Assembly (NCBI RefSeq): GCF_003688555.1
Contig: NZ_REFR01000010.1
Coordinates: forward strand, 620,001 to 684,000
DNA length: 64,000 nt
From: Eilatimonas milleporae
GTDB taxonomy: Bacteria > Pseudomonadota > Alphaproteobacteria > Sphingomonadales > Kordiimonadaceae
Direction of reading: 5' to 3'
The notes under the pieces were generated by a model. The model saw only the letters and a program-made list of their open reading frames with translations. It made no database searches and was not told the origin of the DNA. The position numbers and the translations under genes were made by a program. Shown one piece after another: positions 27,019 through 36,551 of the stretch. The first letter of the stretch is position 1, and each line of letters begins with the position of its first letter.

Positions 27019-28092
27019 CTAACCCCCGTATCCGTAGTAGGTCGCGAATTTCTTGTTGCTGCCGCTAAAGCGGGTTTTGTTCAGCAAAAGATTGATGTTG
27101 GGACAGGCATTGATCATCGTCAGGCTTTCTTTCACCTGAGGTTCCGTGGTTTTTTCAGCCTCGATCACAAAAACCGTCTGGCCGGCGTACAGCGCCAGAA
27201 CCGATGCCGCAGAACTGGCGAGAACAGGCGGCGAGTCCAAGAGAACCATACGGTCCGGATAACGGTTGGCTATTTCACTGACAATCGCATCCATCCGGTC
27301 GCTGGCCAGAAGCTCGGTCGTCAGATTGGACGGCCGGCCAGCCGGCAACAGAACCAGATTGGGGATATTGGTCCGCACCAGGCAATCCCCGATATCCAGG
27401 GACTTATCCGCCACGACATCCATCAGTCCCTTACCGCCGGCGACCCCCAAGCGGTCCAGAACTTCCGGCTTTGAAAAATCGGCATCCACCAGAAGAACGG
27501 TCGTATCCTGCTCGGTGGCGATGGATAGCGCCAGATTGATGGTACAGAAGGACTTGCCTTCTCCCGGGTTGGAACTGGTAACCAGCACCATGTTGCCATT
27601 TTCAACACGCCCGTCCCCCTTGGAAAAAGCATTCAGCAGCAGAGCACGCTTGATGATGCGGAATTCCTCCGACATGAGATTGGGCGGCATGTCAGGCGTC
27701 AGATATCCTGCCTCGCGCAATGCGACGAGGTCGATTTCCTCTTTGCGGACTTTATAAGCCTTCTTAGGGCCTGAGGCATTTTCAGCAGGCGTTCCGCCGC
27801 CCTGAGGGTTTAATGTGCTCGGATCAATCCGGCGTGCGGACCTTTCAGCACCGTAGGCCTCGCTTGACCCCGGTGTTCCGATGATGGACGGCTTACGCTG
27901 AACGGGTTTCAACGTATTTTCAACGGCAGCCTCAAGAAGCGACGGCGTCTTGTCCGCACGCTTTTCCGATTGCTCTGGCGGTGCGTCTGAGACATCCGGC
28001 GTTTCAGCGTTTTCGACAGCACGCTCGACAAGGCTGGCGTCTTTCTTGCGTTTTTCCGCAAGCTGTTTCGCAGCCCTTTCAATCAGATCCAT
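27019..28092 (-). CDS. XrtA-associated tyrosine autokinase
   Basis: 357-residue cytoplasmic BY-kinase of the CpsD/Wzc C-terminal type. It has Walker A SSNPGEGKSFCTINLAL, Walker A' LLVDADFSKP and Walker B MVLLDSPPVLASS. The C terminus ends ATYYGYGG, a small tyrosine cluster suitable for autophosphorylation. The N-terminal 130 residues are charged and disordered-looking. It pairs with the adjacent chain-length protein to control polymer length in split Wzc-like systems. The subtype beginning MDLIERAAKQLAEKRKK is typical of exosortase A loci. Confidence 0.92.
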   Translation of the reverse strand: MDLIERAAKQLAEKRKKDASLVERAVENAETPDVSDAPPEQSEKRADKTPSLLEAAVENTLKPVQRKPSIIGTPGSSEAYGAERSARRIDPSTLNPQGGGTPAENASGPKKAYKVRKEEIDLVALREAGYLTPDMPPNLMSEEFRIIKRALLLNAFSKGDGRVENGNMVLVTSSNPGEGKSFCTINLALSIATEQDTTVLLVDADFSKPEVLDRLGVAGGKGLMDVVADKSLDIGDCLVRTNIPNLVLLPAGRPSNLTTELLASDRMDAIVSEIANRYPDRMVLLDSPPVLASSAASVLALYAGQTVFVIEAEKTTEPQVKESLTMINACPNINLLLNKTRFSGSNKKFATYYGYGG

Positions 28093-28119
28093 ACCAGATG
28101 ATCCCTTACACGCGTTTCG

Positions 28120-29748
28120 TCAGCCGAACTGCGGCGAACCGAAAATGTCGAGTGCCACGAATAGGCCATAAACCATCAAAAGAGCGACGGACATGAAGGC
28201 AAAAGCCAGTAAATCCATATTGCGACGGCGGATATCCTCTTCCGATAGAGCCCGGGTCACATTGCCGAGAACCGGCATATCGAAATGGGAGCGCAACTGC
28301 TCGACCGTGACAACGACAGGGCGTAATTGCGACACGATCAGCGCTACGGCAACACCCGCCAGAAGCGCCCCGACAAGAACGGCTGTCAGATACAGAAGGC
28401 GCGGCGGACCGCTTGGAAACTGGGGTGTAACCGGTTGCTCGACAACCCTGAGGGAAACCGCCTGATCCGTGCCCTCCACATCAGTGCGCAGATCCAGGTC
28501 CTGCTTTTCCTGAACCAGTTCCGTATATTGACGACGGATCGTCTGATAGTCGCGCTTCAACTGCTTTTCCTGCGCTTCGATTTCAGGGACCCGTTTTGCT
28601 TTCTGCTCCATATCGGCGACGAGACGCGTCTGTTCCTGAGACCGTTTTTCCAATGTCGCCATTTCCGTTTTTTTATTGATCAGTTCAAGCATCAGTTGCT
28701 CATAAAGACGGTTGGGAGTCTCGGTGGTCGCCGTCGACGTGGCACCGCTGTTGGCCGAATCCGCCAATTCCTGCTGAATTTGTTGGCGTTTCTGTTCCAA
28801 CTCTTCTTCAAGGGCGGCAATCTGGCGGCGTACATTCTGCACGTCGGGGTGCTGTTCCTTCATGCCGAGAGATTTCAGATTGTCGTACTTTTTCTGAAGG
28901 TCCTCGATACGAACCTCCAGCGGGTCCTTGGCACCACCCCGCCGTCCGCCAAGGCTTGTTGTCGGCTCGCGAATGGTGGGGGGAACATTCTCCAACTGCT
29001 TTTGCAGCGTTTCGACCGTCACGCTCAGTTCGGAAATCTGATTGCGGGTCCTGCGCAAATTGGTCTGGGCTGTTTCCAGTTTGGACAGAAAACTGCCCTG
29101 CCCGCCCAAATACTCCAGATTATCCTGCTTGAACTGAGCATGAGCGCGCTCGGCGTCTTCCAGCTGCCGGGAATAATTCCCAATCTGCTGGTCCAGAAAG
29201 TCCACGGCGCCTTCCGCCTTCAGCTGTCCTTCCTCGGTATTCCGCTCAAAGAAGAACGCCAGGAGATTGGTCACAACGACCTTGGACACTTCGGCGCGCT
29301 GGCGATCGCTCAATCTTCCATCGTCGATCGCAAATTCAATACGGAACATGCCTCCGTCCAGTGACAGGACACGGATATTGCGCTGCATGTAGGCAACCAG
29401 TTCATCCATATCCTTGTCAGTGCGGGCAAGGCGGTCCAGATAGTCCGATCTGCGGATGATCTTTTCCAGATTGGGCCGTGTCACCAATGTACGGCGCACC
29501 AGATCAACCTGGCGCGTCACATTCACGTTGATCCCCAGGTTTTTGGCGATTACCGGCAACAGGGTTTCCGTATCCACGAAAACCTGAGCGGTGGCCGTAT
29601 ATTTGTAAGGCATGGTGGACACCAGCGCCCACCCCATAAGACCCACGACCCACGCACTGACAAGCATATACCAGCGCTTGCGCCATATGCCGTAAGCAAG
29701 CGTCAGAAACTGCTGGTATAATTCCGGCAAACCCAAAGTCTGTGCCAT
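28120..29748 (-). CDS. XrtA-associated polysaccharide chain-length determinant
   Basis: 542-residue Wzz/Wzc-type inner-membrane protein. Membrane segments lie near residues 20-45 and 430-460 and at the C terminus, flanking a periplasmic coiled-coil domain of about 350 residues rich in Glu, Gln and Arg. It begins LPELYQQFLTLAYGIWRKRWYM and ends its coiled coil with the PxxP-type VEQPVTPQFPSGPPR. It sets polymer length with the tyrosine kinase encoded next. The ATG at 29748 has GAGGAGACAG directly upstream, which decides it over an in-frame start at 29781. Confidence 0.9.
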   Translation of the reverse strand: MAQTLGLPELYQQFLTLAYGIWRKRWYMLVSAWVVGLMGWALVSTMPYKYTATAQVFVDTETLLPVIAKNLGINVNVTRQVDLVRRTLVTRPNLEKIIRRSDYLDRLARTDKDMDELVAYMQRNIRVLSLDGGMFRIEFAIDDGRLSDRQRAEVSKVVVTNLLAFFFERNTEEGQLKAEGAVDFLDQQIGNYSRQLEDAERAHAQFKQDNLEYLGGQGSFLSKLETAQTNLRRTRNQISELSVTVETLQKQLENVPPTIREPTTSLGGRRGGAKDPLEVRIEDLQKKYDNLKSLGMKEQHPDVQNVRRQIAALEEELEQKRQQIQQELADSANSGATSTATTETPNRLYEQLMLELINKKTEMATLEKRSQEQTRLVADMEQKAKRVPEIEAQEKQLKRDYQTIRRQYTELVQEKQDLDLRTDVEGTDQAVSLRVVEQPVTPQFPSGPPRLLYLTAVLVGALLAGVAVALIVSQLRPVVVTVEQLRSHFDMPVLGNVTRALSEEDIRRRNMDLLAFAFMSVALLMVYGLFVALDIFGSPQFG

Positions 29749-29865
29749 CGCTGTCTCCTCTCGGGAACGGCTGCCGTTCACCGCGAAACCTTTATTTCCC
29801 TGCCCCCTGTAGTGCCGATACCCTCAGTTTTCTTTATTGTGGCGCACCGGCAAATCACGGTTTTT

Positions 29866-30507
29866 TTAGAGAATACTCTCCGGAATAATCAGCACATCGC
29901 CTGGCAATATCCGGACGTTTTTACTGACATCCCCATCCTTGATCAGAGCATCGACCTTAACAGAATACTCTTTTTGTTCTCCATCGACAAATCGTACCAG
30001 CGTTGCCCTGTCACCGTCGGCAAATTCCGTCAATCCGCCAACGTCAATCATGACATCGAGAAGGGTCATGTTTGCCCGATACGGAATGGATTGAGGATTG
30101 GCGGCTTCCCCCACCACGCGCACCTGCTGCGAAAAAGGACCGGTAAAACCCTGAACGATAACGGTCACAATGGGCTGCTGAAGATAAACGCCAAGGCGTT
30201 CTTCAATATCGCGTGCCAGCTGACTTGGCGTTTTACCGGTTGCCGGCAAGTCATCGATAAGCGGCATCGACAGCCGGCCGTCGGGTCGGATGGTAACCCC
30301 CACCGACAATTCCGGATTGCGCCACACAAAAACCGTCAGATCGTCCAAAGGGCCCACCAGATAATCCGGACCGGGTCCTTCATCCGGCGGCACAAAAGGC
30401 GCAGGCGGCAACTCAGGACGGTGATTTCCACAGGCGGAAAGTGTGAAAAGCACTGTCAAGAGAATGGCAATTCTGAGAAGCACATTCCGTCCCTTCGTTA
30501 CAAGCAT
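29866..30507 (-). CDS. Polysaccharide export lipoprotein, Wza-like
   Basis: About 213 residues. A signal peptide ends in a lipobox-like LFTLSACGN, so the mature protein is probably lipidated. The poly-saccharide export (PES) domain starts DYLVGPLDDLTVFVWRNPELSVGVTIRPDG, followed by a SLBB-type domain (VRVVGEAANPQSIPYRANMTLLDVMIDVGGLTEFA) and the terminal GDVLIIPESIL. This is the short exporter found in exosortase A loci. The ATG at 30507 is used; a GTG at 30483, preceded by AAGGGACGG, is an equally good start that would give a shorter signal peptide. Likely first gene of the stretch down to the amidotransferase. Confidence 0.9.
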   Translation of the reverse strand: MLVTKGRNVLLRIAILLTVLFTLSACGNHRPELPPAPFVPPDEGPGPDYLVGPLDDLTVFVWRNPELSVGVTIRPDGRLSMPLIDDLPATGKTPSQLARDIEERLGVYLQQPIVTVIVQGFTGPFSQQVRVVGEAANPQSIPYRANMTLLDVMIDVGGLTEFADGDRATLVRFVDGEQKEYSVKVDALIKDGDVSKNVRILPGDVLIIPESIL

Positions 30508-30699
30508 GATTGCAGAAGCCAACCACGAATATGGCCGCCCCTCATCTTCTGGATCAATGAAATTTGCCAAAAACACAACATTTCTCTTGGCAAAGCGCGG
30601 AGAAAAAAGAAGAAATTACAAAAATGCAACTTTTGGCTATGAGTATCGCGCACCAGTGAACACCGTGCCGATTTTCCTCCCGGTATTCAGTCCGGGGCC

Positions 30700-30912
30700 T
30701 TATTCCCGATCCGGACCACGGTTTGGTGCGCTCGCGTCAGGCGCCTCAGATCTTTGCGGTTTTTGCACGCGGCTTTTCCTGCTTTTTTCCGCCGTGTCAC
30801 TGCCGATACCGGCCAACTCATCAAAAGGACCCTGGTCATCCTGCCAGAGCGCCCACCCGATAACCCCTGCGATCACCACACAGAAAAAGACGTAATAGAG
30901 CGTTTCTATCAT
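30700..30912 (-). CDS. Small single-span membrane protein, hypothetical
   Basis: 70-residue frame: a hydrophobic N-terminal helix (LYYVFFCVVIAGVIGWALW) followed by a hydrophilic, charged tail rich in Lys, Arg, Ser and Pro. It fills the gap between the glycosyltransferase stop (34 bases upstream) and the export-lipoprotein gene. Orientation, membrane segment and position inside the XrtA locus support a real gene, but no clear ribosome-binding site precedes the ATG and I recognise no family. Confidence 0.45.
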   Translation of the reverse strand: MIETLYYVFFCVVIAGVIGWALWQDDQGPFDELAGIGSDTAEKSRKSRVQKPQRSEAPDASAPNRGPDRE

Positions 30913-30945
30913 GACATGATATATAGCACGGCACCGGCCGAGCCG

Positions 30946-32145
30946 TTAAGCGCAACGATCATGGCAATCAACAAGGCCCTGGAAAATATTCCATTGCCCG
31001 GCGGAGGTTTCCTCCCAGCCGAAACCTTCGGCAAAACGTCTGGTGTCTTCCCGCCTGGGCGGATCCCGAAGAATTTTTCCGACGGCATCGGCAACGGCAT
31101 CGGCCGTACCCGCTGCGGCAATCCTACCGGCGGTATCTGACGTCACCAGATCAGCCCCGGCTCCCACATCACGGGTCACAACGGGCGTGCCACAAGCCAT
31201 GGCCTCAAGCAAAACATTGGCCCACCCTTCACGATCGGAGGGCAACAACAAAACATCCGCCGCACTGTACAGAGGGGCAAGCTCTGCCGGTTTTTTGGCA
31301 CCCAAAAAATACACTCTGTCGGCAATATTCAGTGCCTGGGTCTGTTTCTCGAGACGACCTGCGTCGGGGCCAGTGCCAACAATCAGTGTTGTCACCTGCG
31401 TATGCGCGGCCGTCGCTGCCAGAACAAGATCCAGGCGCTTGCGCGGAATCAACCAGCCCACATACAGCAAAACAGGCCCCCGCAAACCCAATGCGGCGCG
31501 CGTCTCAGCTCTTCGGGTCGGAGAAAAGCGCTGCAAGTCCACGCCGTTTCTCAGAACCGTGACCGTGGCAGGATCAACCCCTTTCGTCACCAAAGCCCGT
31601 TTCAGCGAACGCGATACGGTTATCACCCTGCCCGCAGCCTTGATCGCCTGCCGCATCTGCTTCCAGGCAAACGGATAATCAGCAATCTCAGTCACATCAC
31701 TGCCACGGGCCGTCAGAACGAAGGGCTTCCCGAAATGACGGGCCACCCGTGCCGCGGCTACCCCGTCAGGATAAAGATAATGCGCATCGATAAGATCGGC
31801 GTCGAACCCTTGTTGTCTCAACCGTTCCATGGCACGTATCCCGGCCTGCGCGAGTGTCAGGGGGGTCAGACGCATACCCACTTTCGGCACCGCCAGAAAA
31901 CGGGGATGATCTATTGTCAGGCCGGCTCTTTCCTCTTGCAGCGCTATGGCAGCCATGCGGCCATAGCGCCCGAAAATCTCTCCTTTCAAGGGGAAAAAGG
32001 GGACCGGGGCAATCACCCTGCAGTCGACCGGAAAGTGTTGGATCAAATGCCGCAGCCGGTTTTCAACAAAAATGCCAAGCGACGGCTCCTGCTCATTTGG
32101 AAAAAGGCTAGAAAACAGTATTGTTTTTAAAGAACTGCTCACCAC
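30946..32145 (-). CDS. GT4-family glycosyltransferase of the exopolysaccharide locus
   Basis: 399-residue GT-B retaining glycosyltransferase. It has the N-terminal LFPNEQEPSLGIFVENRLRHL (glycine loop), DADLIDAHYLYPDGVAAARVA, RNGVDLQRFSP, GWLIPRKRLDLVLAA and the donor-binding LLLPSDREGWANVLLEAMACGTPVV with the EX7E-type pair. Probably adds a sugar to the lipid-linked repeat unit. Translation starts at GTG (32145, or the next codon, also GTG), 10 bases after the TPR-gene stop. Donor sugar unknown. Confidence 0.87.
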   Translation of the reverse strand: MVSSSLKTILFSSLFPNEQEPSLGIFVENRLRHLIQHFPVDCRVIAPVPFFPLKGEIFGRYGRMAAIALQEERAGLTIDHPRFLAVPKVGMRLTPLTLAQAGIRAMERLRQQGFDADLIDAHYLYPDGVAAARVARHFGKPFVLTARGSDVTEIADYPFAWKQMRQAIKAAGRVITVSRSLKRALVTKGVDPATVTVLRNGVDLQRFSPTRRAETRAALGLRGPVLLYVGWLIPRKRLDLVLAATAAHTQVTTLIVGTGPDAGRLEKQTQALNIADRVYFLGAKKPAELAPLYSAADVLLLPSDREGWANVLLEAMACGTPVVTRDVGAGADLVTSDTAGRIAAAGTADAVADAVGKILRDPPRREDTRRFAEGFGWEETSAGQWNIFQGLVDCHDRCA

Positions 32146-32155
32146 ACTTACAGCT

Positions 32156-35074
32156 TTACATCAACTGCTCAAGCTGGGAGCGGGCCGCATCGGCACCGTC
32201 AAAATCCGGGTCCAGACTTAGGGCTTTCTCCAACTGACGACGCGCCCCTTCCCGATCTCCACGCGCCACCAGAGCCATGGCATAATGATATTTATACCGC
32301 GCTTGCGCCGGGGCCCTGCGTGCGGCCGCGGCAAGAGCGGCGACAGCTTCGCCAACATCGCGTTCTGCCTGCAACTTCACCCAGCCGTACACATTCAGTA
32401 CATAGGGGTCATCCGGCATCAATGTACGCGCGCGTTCCGCATATATGACACTTTCCTTCCTTCCGAGGTCGAGATAAACCTCGGCAAGGCGCGCGGAGAC
32501 ATTGGCATCGGCCAATCCCGCCGCCAGTATCTCTTCCAGTTGGCGTGCCGCCGACTGGGGATCACCCTGACGGCGATATATCTCGCTGAGCGCCAGACGC
32601 AGACGGCGAACGCCAGGCATATCATCCAGTGCATCGCGCAGAACCCGGACCGCAGTCTGATGGTCACCCGTGGCTTCCAACGCCCGTGAGAGGCCGAGAG
32701 CAAGCTCTGGATTCCGTTCTCCCGCCTCTTCCGCCCGGCGATATGCCGCAACCGCGTCTGTAGGGCGGCCGCTGGTCAGAAACGCATCGCCGAGCACCGC
32801 CTGCGACACGTCGTCCGGCCGGGCCGCGATCCGCAAATCAGGATAGCGTCTCAACGCTTCATCCAAGCGCCCGCCGCGCGCATCCGCCGCGAAAAGATAC
32901 CAATTGAGACGCTGGCGGTCTTCCTGACCGGCACGCTCATAGGCACGGGTGAAGGAAAATCGTGCACCCGTTGTCAGCCCGGCCGCCAGCAAAGCCCGCC
33001 CGTGCAACTCATTGGCCGCGGGGTCGTCAGGGCGATAGGCCACATAACGGGACAGAATACGGGCCCCACGCGCCGGATCGCCGACATCCATCATAATCGC
33101 GCCAAGGCGTGCCAACAGTTCCGGCCTGTCAGATGCCATGGATACGGCACGGCTTGCCTGATCCCGGGCAACCAGGGTCCTGCCAGCCCGTGACAGTGCA
33201 TCGGCATAATCAACCCTGACCTCGGCATCGGCGGGACGGGCCCGAACCACTTCGCGGAAATATTCGACCGCCTCTTCGGCACGATCGAGTGCGAAAAGAC
33301 TCCGCCCCAACAACGCCTTGGCGCGAATATCGCCAGGCACGGCATCCAGCAGGGTTTCAAGATCCCGTACAGCACCATCCAGATCACCAAGCGCGAAACG
33401 GGCCAGAGCCCTGTTGCGTCTGGCGGTGTGATAGTCATCACGCCTGGAAAGAGCCGTATCAAAACTTTCCAGCGATGCCTGGAAATCCCCCTGAACATAC
33501 CGGACCGTACCGAGCAGATTGTGGCCGAGAGCCCTTTCAGGCGCCACGGCCAGCAAACGTCGCGCGGTTTCCGCGGCCGCGTCCAAGGCACCGCTTCTGA
33601 TCTGCATGCTTGCCAGAAGACTAAGGCCACGCACATCCCCTTCAGATGAGCGCATGCTGTTTGCCAATGTGGAAAGACCGGCATCCGCCCCATCAGCGAC
33701 AAAACGCACCAAAGCCAGCTTACGGGTCAGTCCTTCCAAAAGGACACTGCCATTGACGGCATCAGCGGCAATATCGGTATCGGCAATATCAGCCAGCAGT
33801 TCTTCTCCCTCGGCCACATCGCCAACGGCAATTGCGGCAGTAGCCGAGAGTGCGGCGGCGAGCGGGTCGCGCCGATCTTCAACTGTCAGAAGCGGTGCCA
33901 GAATCTGGCGGGCCTGTCCGGGCCGACCCTGGCGGATCAGACTTGCCGCCAGCGTCAGTCTGGCTTCCCGGTTATCCGGACGCGCCGCCAGAACGCGTGA
34001 CAATGCCCTTTCGGCGGCCGTATCCTTGCCTGTGGCGTAAGATACAAAGCCAAACACGTAAAGGGCGGGTAAATACCGGTCTACCAGGGTCCGGGTGCGC
34101 AGCAAAAGGGCTTCCGCACCGGTATAATCCCCTCTTCGTGCCAGAAGAACCGCATTCAGATACTGTGCGATCGGGTGGCCCGGCGCCGAGGCATAGACAA
34201 TGTCCAAGTGATTTTCCGCCGCATCGTCCTGACCAGCGGCAATTTTCAGCGCGGCCAGCTCCAACTGCGCCAAAATATTGCCCGGGAAAAGGGCAGCGGC
34301 CCGCTCAAAGGCCACTCTGGCATCGTCAGGCCGCCCCTGGTAACGGGATATCAGCCCCTGAGTATACACCACCATGCTGCTATCCGGCGAAAGCCTAGCA
34401 GCCTCCTGCGCCAACGTGGCGGCCTTGTCATAGTCTCGCGCCTGCAACGCAAGACGGGCAAGGCCCAGATAGGCACGGTGATCTTCCGGCGCCGCGTCCC
34501 GGGCCAGGGCATAATAACGCTGGGCGTCCTGCAACTGCCGGCCTGCGAAATGCGCGTCCCCTTGCACGACAAGGGCCTCGGTGCGCTGACTTTCAGGGAT
34601 CGACACACCGCGCAGAGCCCCCAGCGCTTCCAGTGCACGGCCCTGCATCAGATATGCCTTGGCCAGCATCACGGACGTGGCCGCGTAATCGGCCCCCAAA
34701 TCGCGGGCCCGTCCGATCGCGGCCTCGGCGGTCACGCCCGCGCCGCTTTCCAGATAAGCCCGCGCCATCAGCAAATAAAGCGGTACGGATGCCTCGTCCC
34801 GGTCCACCATCGCGCTGAGAATGTCCAGCGCATCCGCCGGGCGACGGTCCTGCAGGGCGGCCTCCGCCAATTCCAGTGTAGGCAGGCCCGCTTGCGAAGG
34901 GTTCCCGGCGGTCTCCTGCCCCAGCGCCAAAGGTGCAGTGCCCAAGGTACCGATCAGGATTAGAAAGCCGGCGGACAGAACACGCACCCTGGACCCTGAC
35001 GATGGCCGGGGTGATGTGGCATCCACCATGCTACGTGTCTTGAAACCAGACTGCTGAAGATCAGGAACCGTCAT
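32156..35074 (-). CDS. prsT: Large TPR protein of the XrtA locus (PrsT-like)
   Basis: 972-residue periplasmic protein made almost entirely of tetratricopeptide repeats (about 20 helical pairs, for example DALDILSAMVDRDEASVPLYLLMARAYLE and DARVAFERAAALFPGNILAQLELAALKIA). PrsT-like TPR proteins (TIGR02917 family) are core members of exosortase A loci and are thought to scaffold polymer secretion or PEP-CTERM protein handling. The signal peptide ends APLALGQE and has no Cys, so this copy does not look like a lipoprotein, unlike the family description. The start overlaps the sugar-transferase stop as ATGA. Confidence 0.85.
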   Translation of the reverse strand: MTVPDLQQSGFKTRSMVDATSPRPSSGSRVRVLSAGFLILIGTLGTAPLALGQETAGNPSQAGLPTLELAEAALQDRRPADALDILSAMVDRDEASVPLYLLMARAYLESGAGVTAEAAIGRARDLGADYAATSVMLAKAYLMQGRALEALGALRGVSIPESQRTEALVVQGDAHFAGRQLQDAQRYYALARDAAPEDHRAYLGLARLALQARDYDKAATLAQEAARLSPDSSMVVYTQGLISRYQGRPDDARVAFERAAALFPGNILAQLELAALKIAAGQDDAAENHLDIVYASAPGHPIAQYLNAVLLARRGDYTGAEALLLRTRTLVDRYLPALYVFGFVSYATGKDTAAERALSRVLAARPDNREARLTLAASLIRQGRPGQARQILAPLLTVEDRRDPLAAALSATAAIAVGDVAEGEELLADIADTDIAADAVNGSVLLEGLTRKLALVRFVADGADAGLSTLANSMRSSEGDVRGLSLLASMQIRSGALDAAAETARRLLAVAPERALGHNLLGTVRYVQGDFQASLESFDTALSRRDDYHTARRNRALARFALGDLDGAVRDLETLLDAVPGDIRAKALLGRSLFALDRAEEAVEYFREVVRARPADAEVRVDYADALSRAGRTLVARDQASRAVSMASDRPELLARLGAIMMDVGDPARGARILSRYVAYRPDDPAANELHGRALLAAGLTTGARFSFTRAYERAGQEDRQRLNWYLFAADARGGRLDEALRRYPDLRIAARPDDVSQAVLGDAFLTSGRPTDAVAAYRRAEEAGERNPELALGLSRALEATGDHQTAVRVLRDALDDMPGVRRLRLALSEIYRRQGDPQSAARQLEEILAAGLADANVSARLAEVYLDLGRKESVIYAERARTLMPDDPYVLNVYGWVKLQAERDVGEAVAALAAAARRAPAQARYKYHYAMALVARGDREGARRQLEKALSLDPDFDGADAARSQLEQLM

Positions 35075-36459
35075 CGAACCCCCTGCGGAAAGATCACCAC
35101 CCGGATCGTTTGTAAAACAATCAGAAAATCCAGAAACAGAGAGTAATTTTTGATGTAATAGAGGTCATATTCAAGCTTGCGGCGCGCGTCTTCGGCGGAG
35201 GCACCGTAAGAATAGCGCAGTTGCGCCCACCCGGTAATACCCGGCTTGACAAGGTGACGTTCAGGATACAATGGCAGCGCGCGTGCCAGTTCCTCGACGA
35301 AAAAAGGCCTTTCGGGACGCGGGCCCACGATGCTCATATCCCCTTTCAGCACATTGATGATCTGGGGAATTTCATCAAGCCGGGTCCGCCGGATGAAACG
35401 CCCCACCGGCGTGATGCGGGGATCGTTTTTCTGAGCCCATTGCGGCCCGCCGGATGCCTCGGCATCCTCACGCATGCTGCGGAATTTCAGCAATTCGAAG
35501 TCCTGCCCATCCAGGCCGACACGCGTCTGTTTGTACAGAACCGGTCCAGGGCTGGTGATCCGCACAGCGAACGCCGTTACAAGTGCAAAAGGGGCCGTCA
35601 CCAACAATAAAGTCAGGGCCGTGGCAATATCGAATACCCGTTTGCCGGTCTTTTCCAATGGCGAGGGCGCGCTGAACCCCGAAACCGCGAGCCAAAAGGG
35701 GGCCACCGCCTTGAGGTCGAGACACCCCTGTGTCCGCTCGATAAAACTGGCCATATCGACCAGCTTCAAGCCCTGCATTTTAACCCGCAGGAACTGTGAG
35801 ATCGGCAAACTGTCGAAAATCGTATTGTCGGCGATCAGAATCATTTCCGCATCACGCGCGCGGGCGAAGCTGAGCAAATCGGGCATCAGGGGCGGACCGG
35901 CGGCATCAGCCCCGCCGGTTTCCTTCAAACGTCCGGGGTCAACCGCCCCAACCGGCTCCAGGCCGGCGTCTCCGGCCTTTGCGATCACATCCCTGGCAAG
36001 AGAGACAGACGCCGGATCACCGACGATAACCAGACGTGTGGCCAACTGCGTGGGCCAGATCAGGAAAATCAGAAATGCATGCCAAAACGATACGGCGATC
36101 CCGCTCAGCACAATGGCAATCACCAACACCGACCGCCAAAGCGCGATGGTCGGAATGAAATACAATACCGCGGAAACCAACATCATACCGGCGCACAAAG
36201 CAACCGCGACACGCAGTAGCAAAACACGAAAATCACGAATGGCATCAATTTGATAGGCACCAAAAGCCAGCATGCACATGCTGATCAGCACGGCAAAGAC
36301 AATCGATGTCGCAAGGCTGGCGCTCATGGGATCGACAGCCAGTCCAAGCCCGCGATAGCGCAACCATCCAGCAGCCCATGAGGCAAGCAGCAACAGCAGA
36401 AAATCACCGGTGATCAACACCAGTTTAATCGGCGAGATATGGTGTCTAAAAATCCGCAT
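35071..36459 (-). CDS. Undecaprenyl-phosphate sugar phosphotransferase (EpsB/WcaJ type)
   Basis: 462-residue polyprenyl glycosylphosphotransferase that starts the repeat unit by moving a sugar-1-phosphate onto undecaprenyl phosphate. Four or five membrane segments lie in residues 10-135, then a CoA-binding-like domain, a fifth membrane segment (DIATALTLLLVTAPFALVTAF) and the catalytic domain with SPGPVLYKQTRVGLDG, FELLKFRSMREDAE, RRTRLDEIPQIINVLKGDMS, VGPRPERP and KPGITGWAQLRYSYG. The domain order matches the family recurrent in XrtA loci (TIGR03013-like). Likely first gene of the minus-strand exopolysaccharide operon. Confidence 0.93.
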   Translation of the reverse strand: MRIFRHHISPIKLVLITGDFLLLLLASWAAGWLRYRGLGLAVDPMSASLATSIVFAVLISMCMLAFGAYQIDAIRDFRVLLLRVAVALCAGMMLVSAVLYFIPTIALWRSVLVIAIVLSGIAVSFWHAFLIFLIWPTQLATRLVIVGDPASVSLARDVIAKAGDAGLEPVGAVDPGRLKETGGADAAGPPLMPDLLSFARARDAEMILIADNTIFDSLPISQFLRVKMQGLKLVDMASFIERTQGCLDLKAVAPFWLAVSGFSAPSPLEKTGKRVFDIATALTLLLVTAPFALVTAFAVRITSPGPVLYKQTRVGLDGQDFELLKFRSMREDAEASGGPQWAQKNDPRITPVGRFIRRTRLDEIPQIINVLKGDMSIVGPRPERPFFVEELARALPLYPERHLVKPGITGWAQLRYSYGASAEDARRKLEYDLYYIKNYSLFLDFLIVLQTIRVVIFPQGVR

Positions 36460-36551
36460 ATCTCATTCAATTTTTCAGATTTCGGCTATACATTTCCGCC
36501 ATCAAATGCGTTGTTTGCAGATCAACTTATTCGATGGGGACGCTAACGCCG

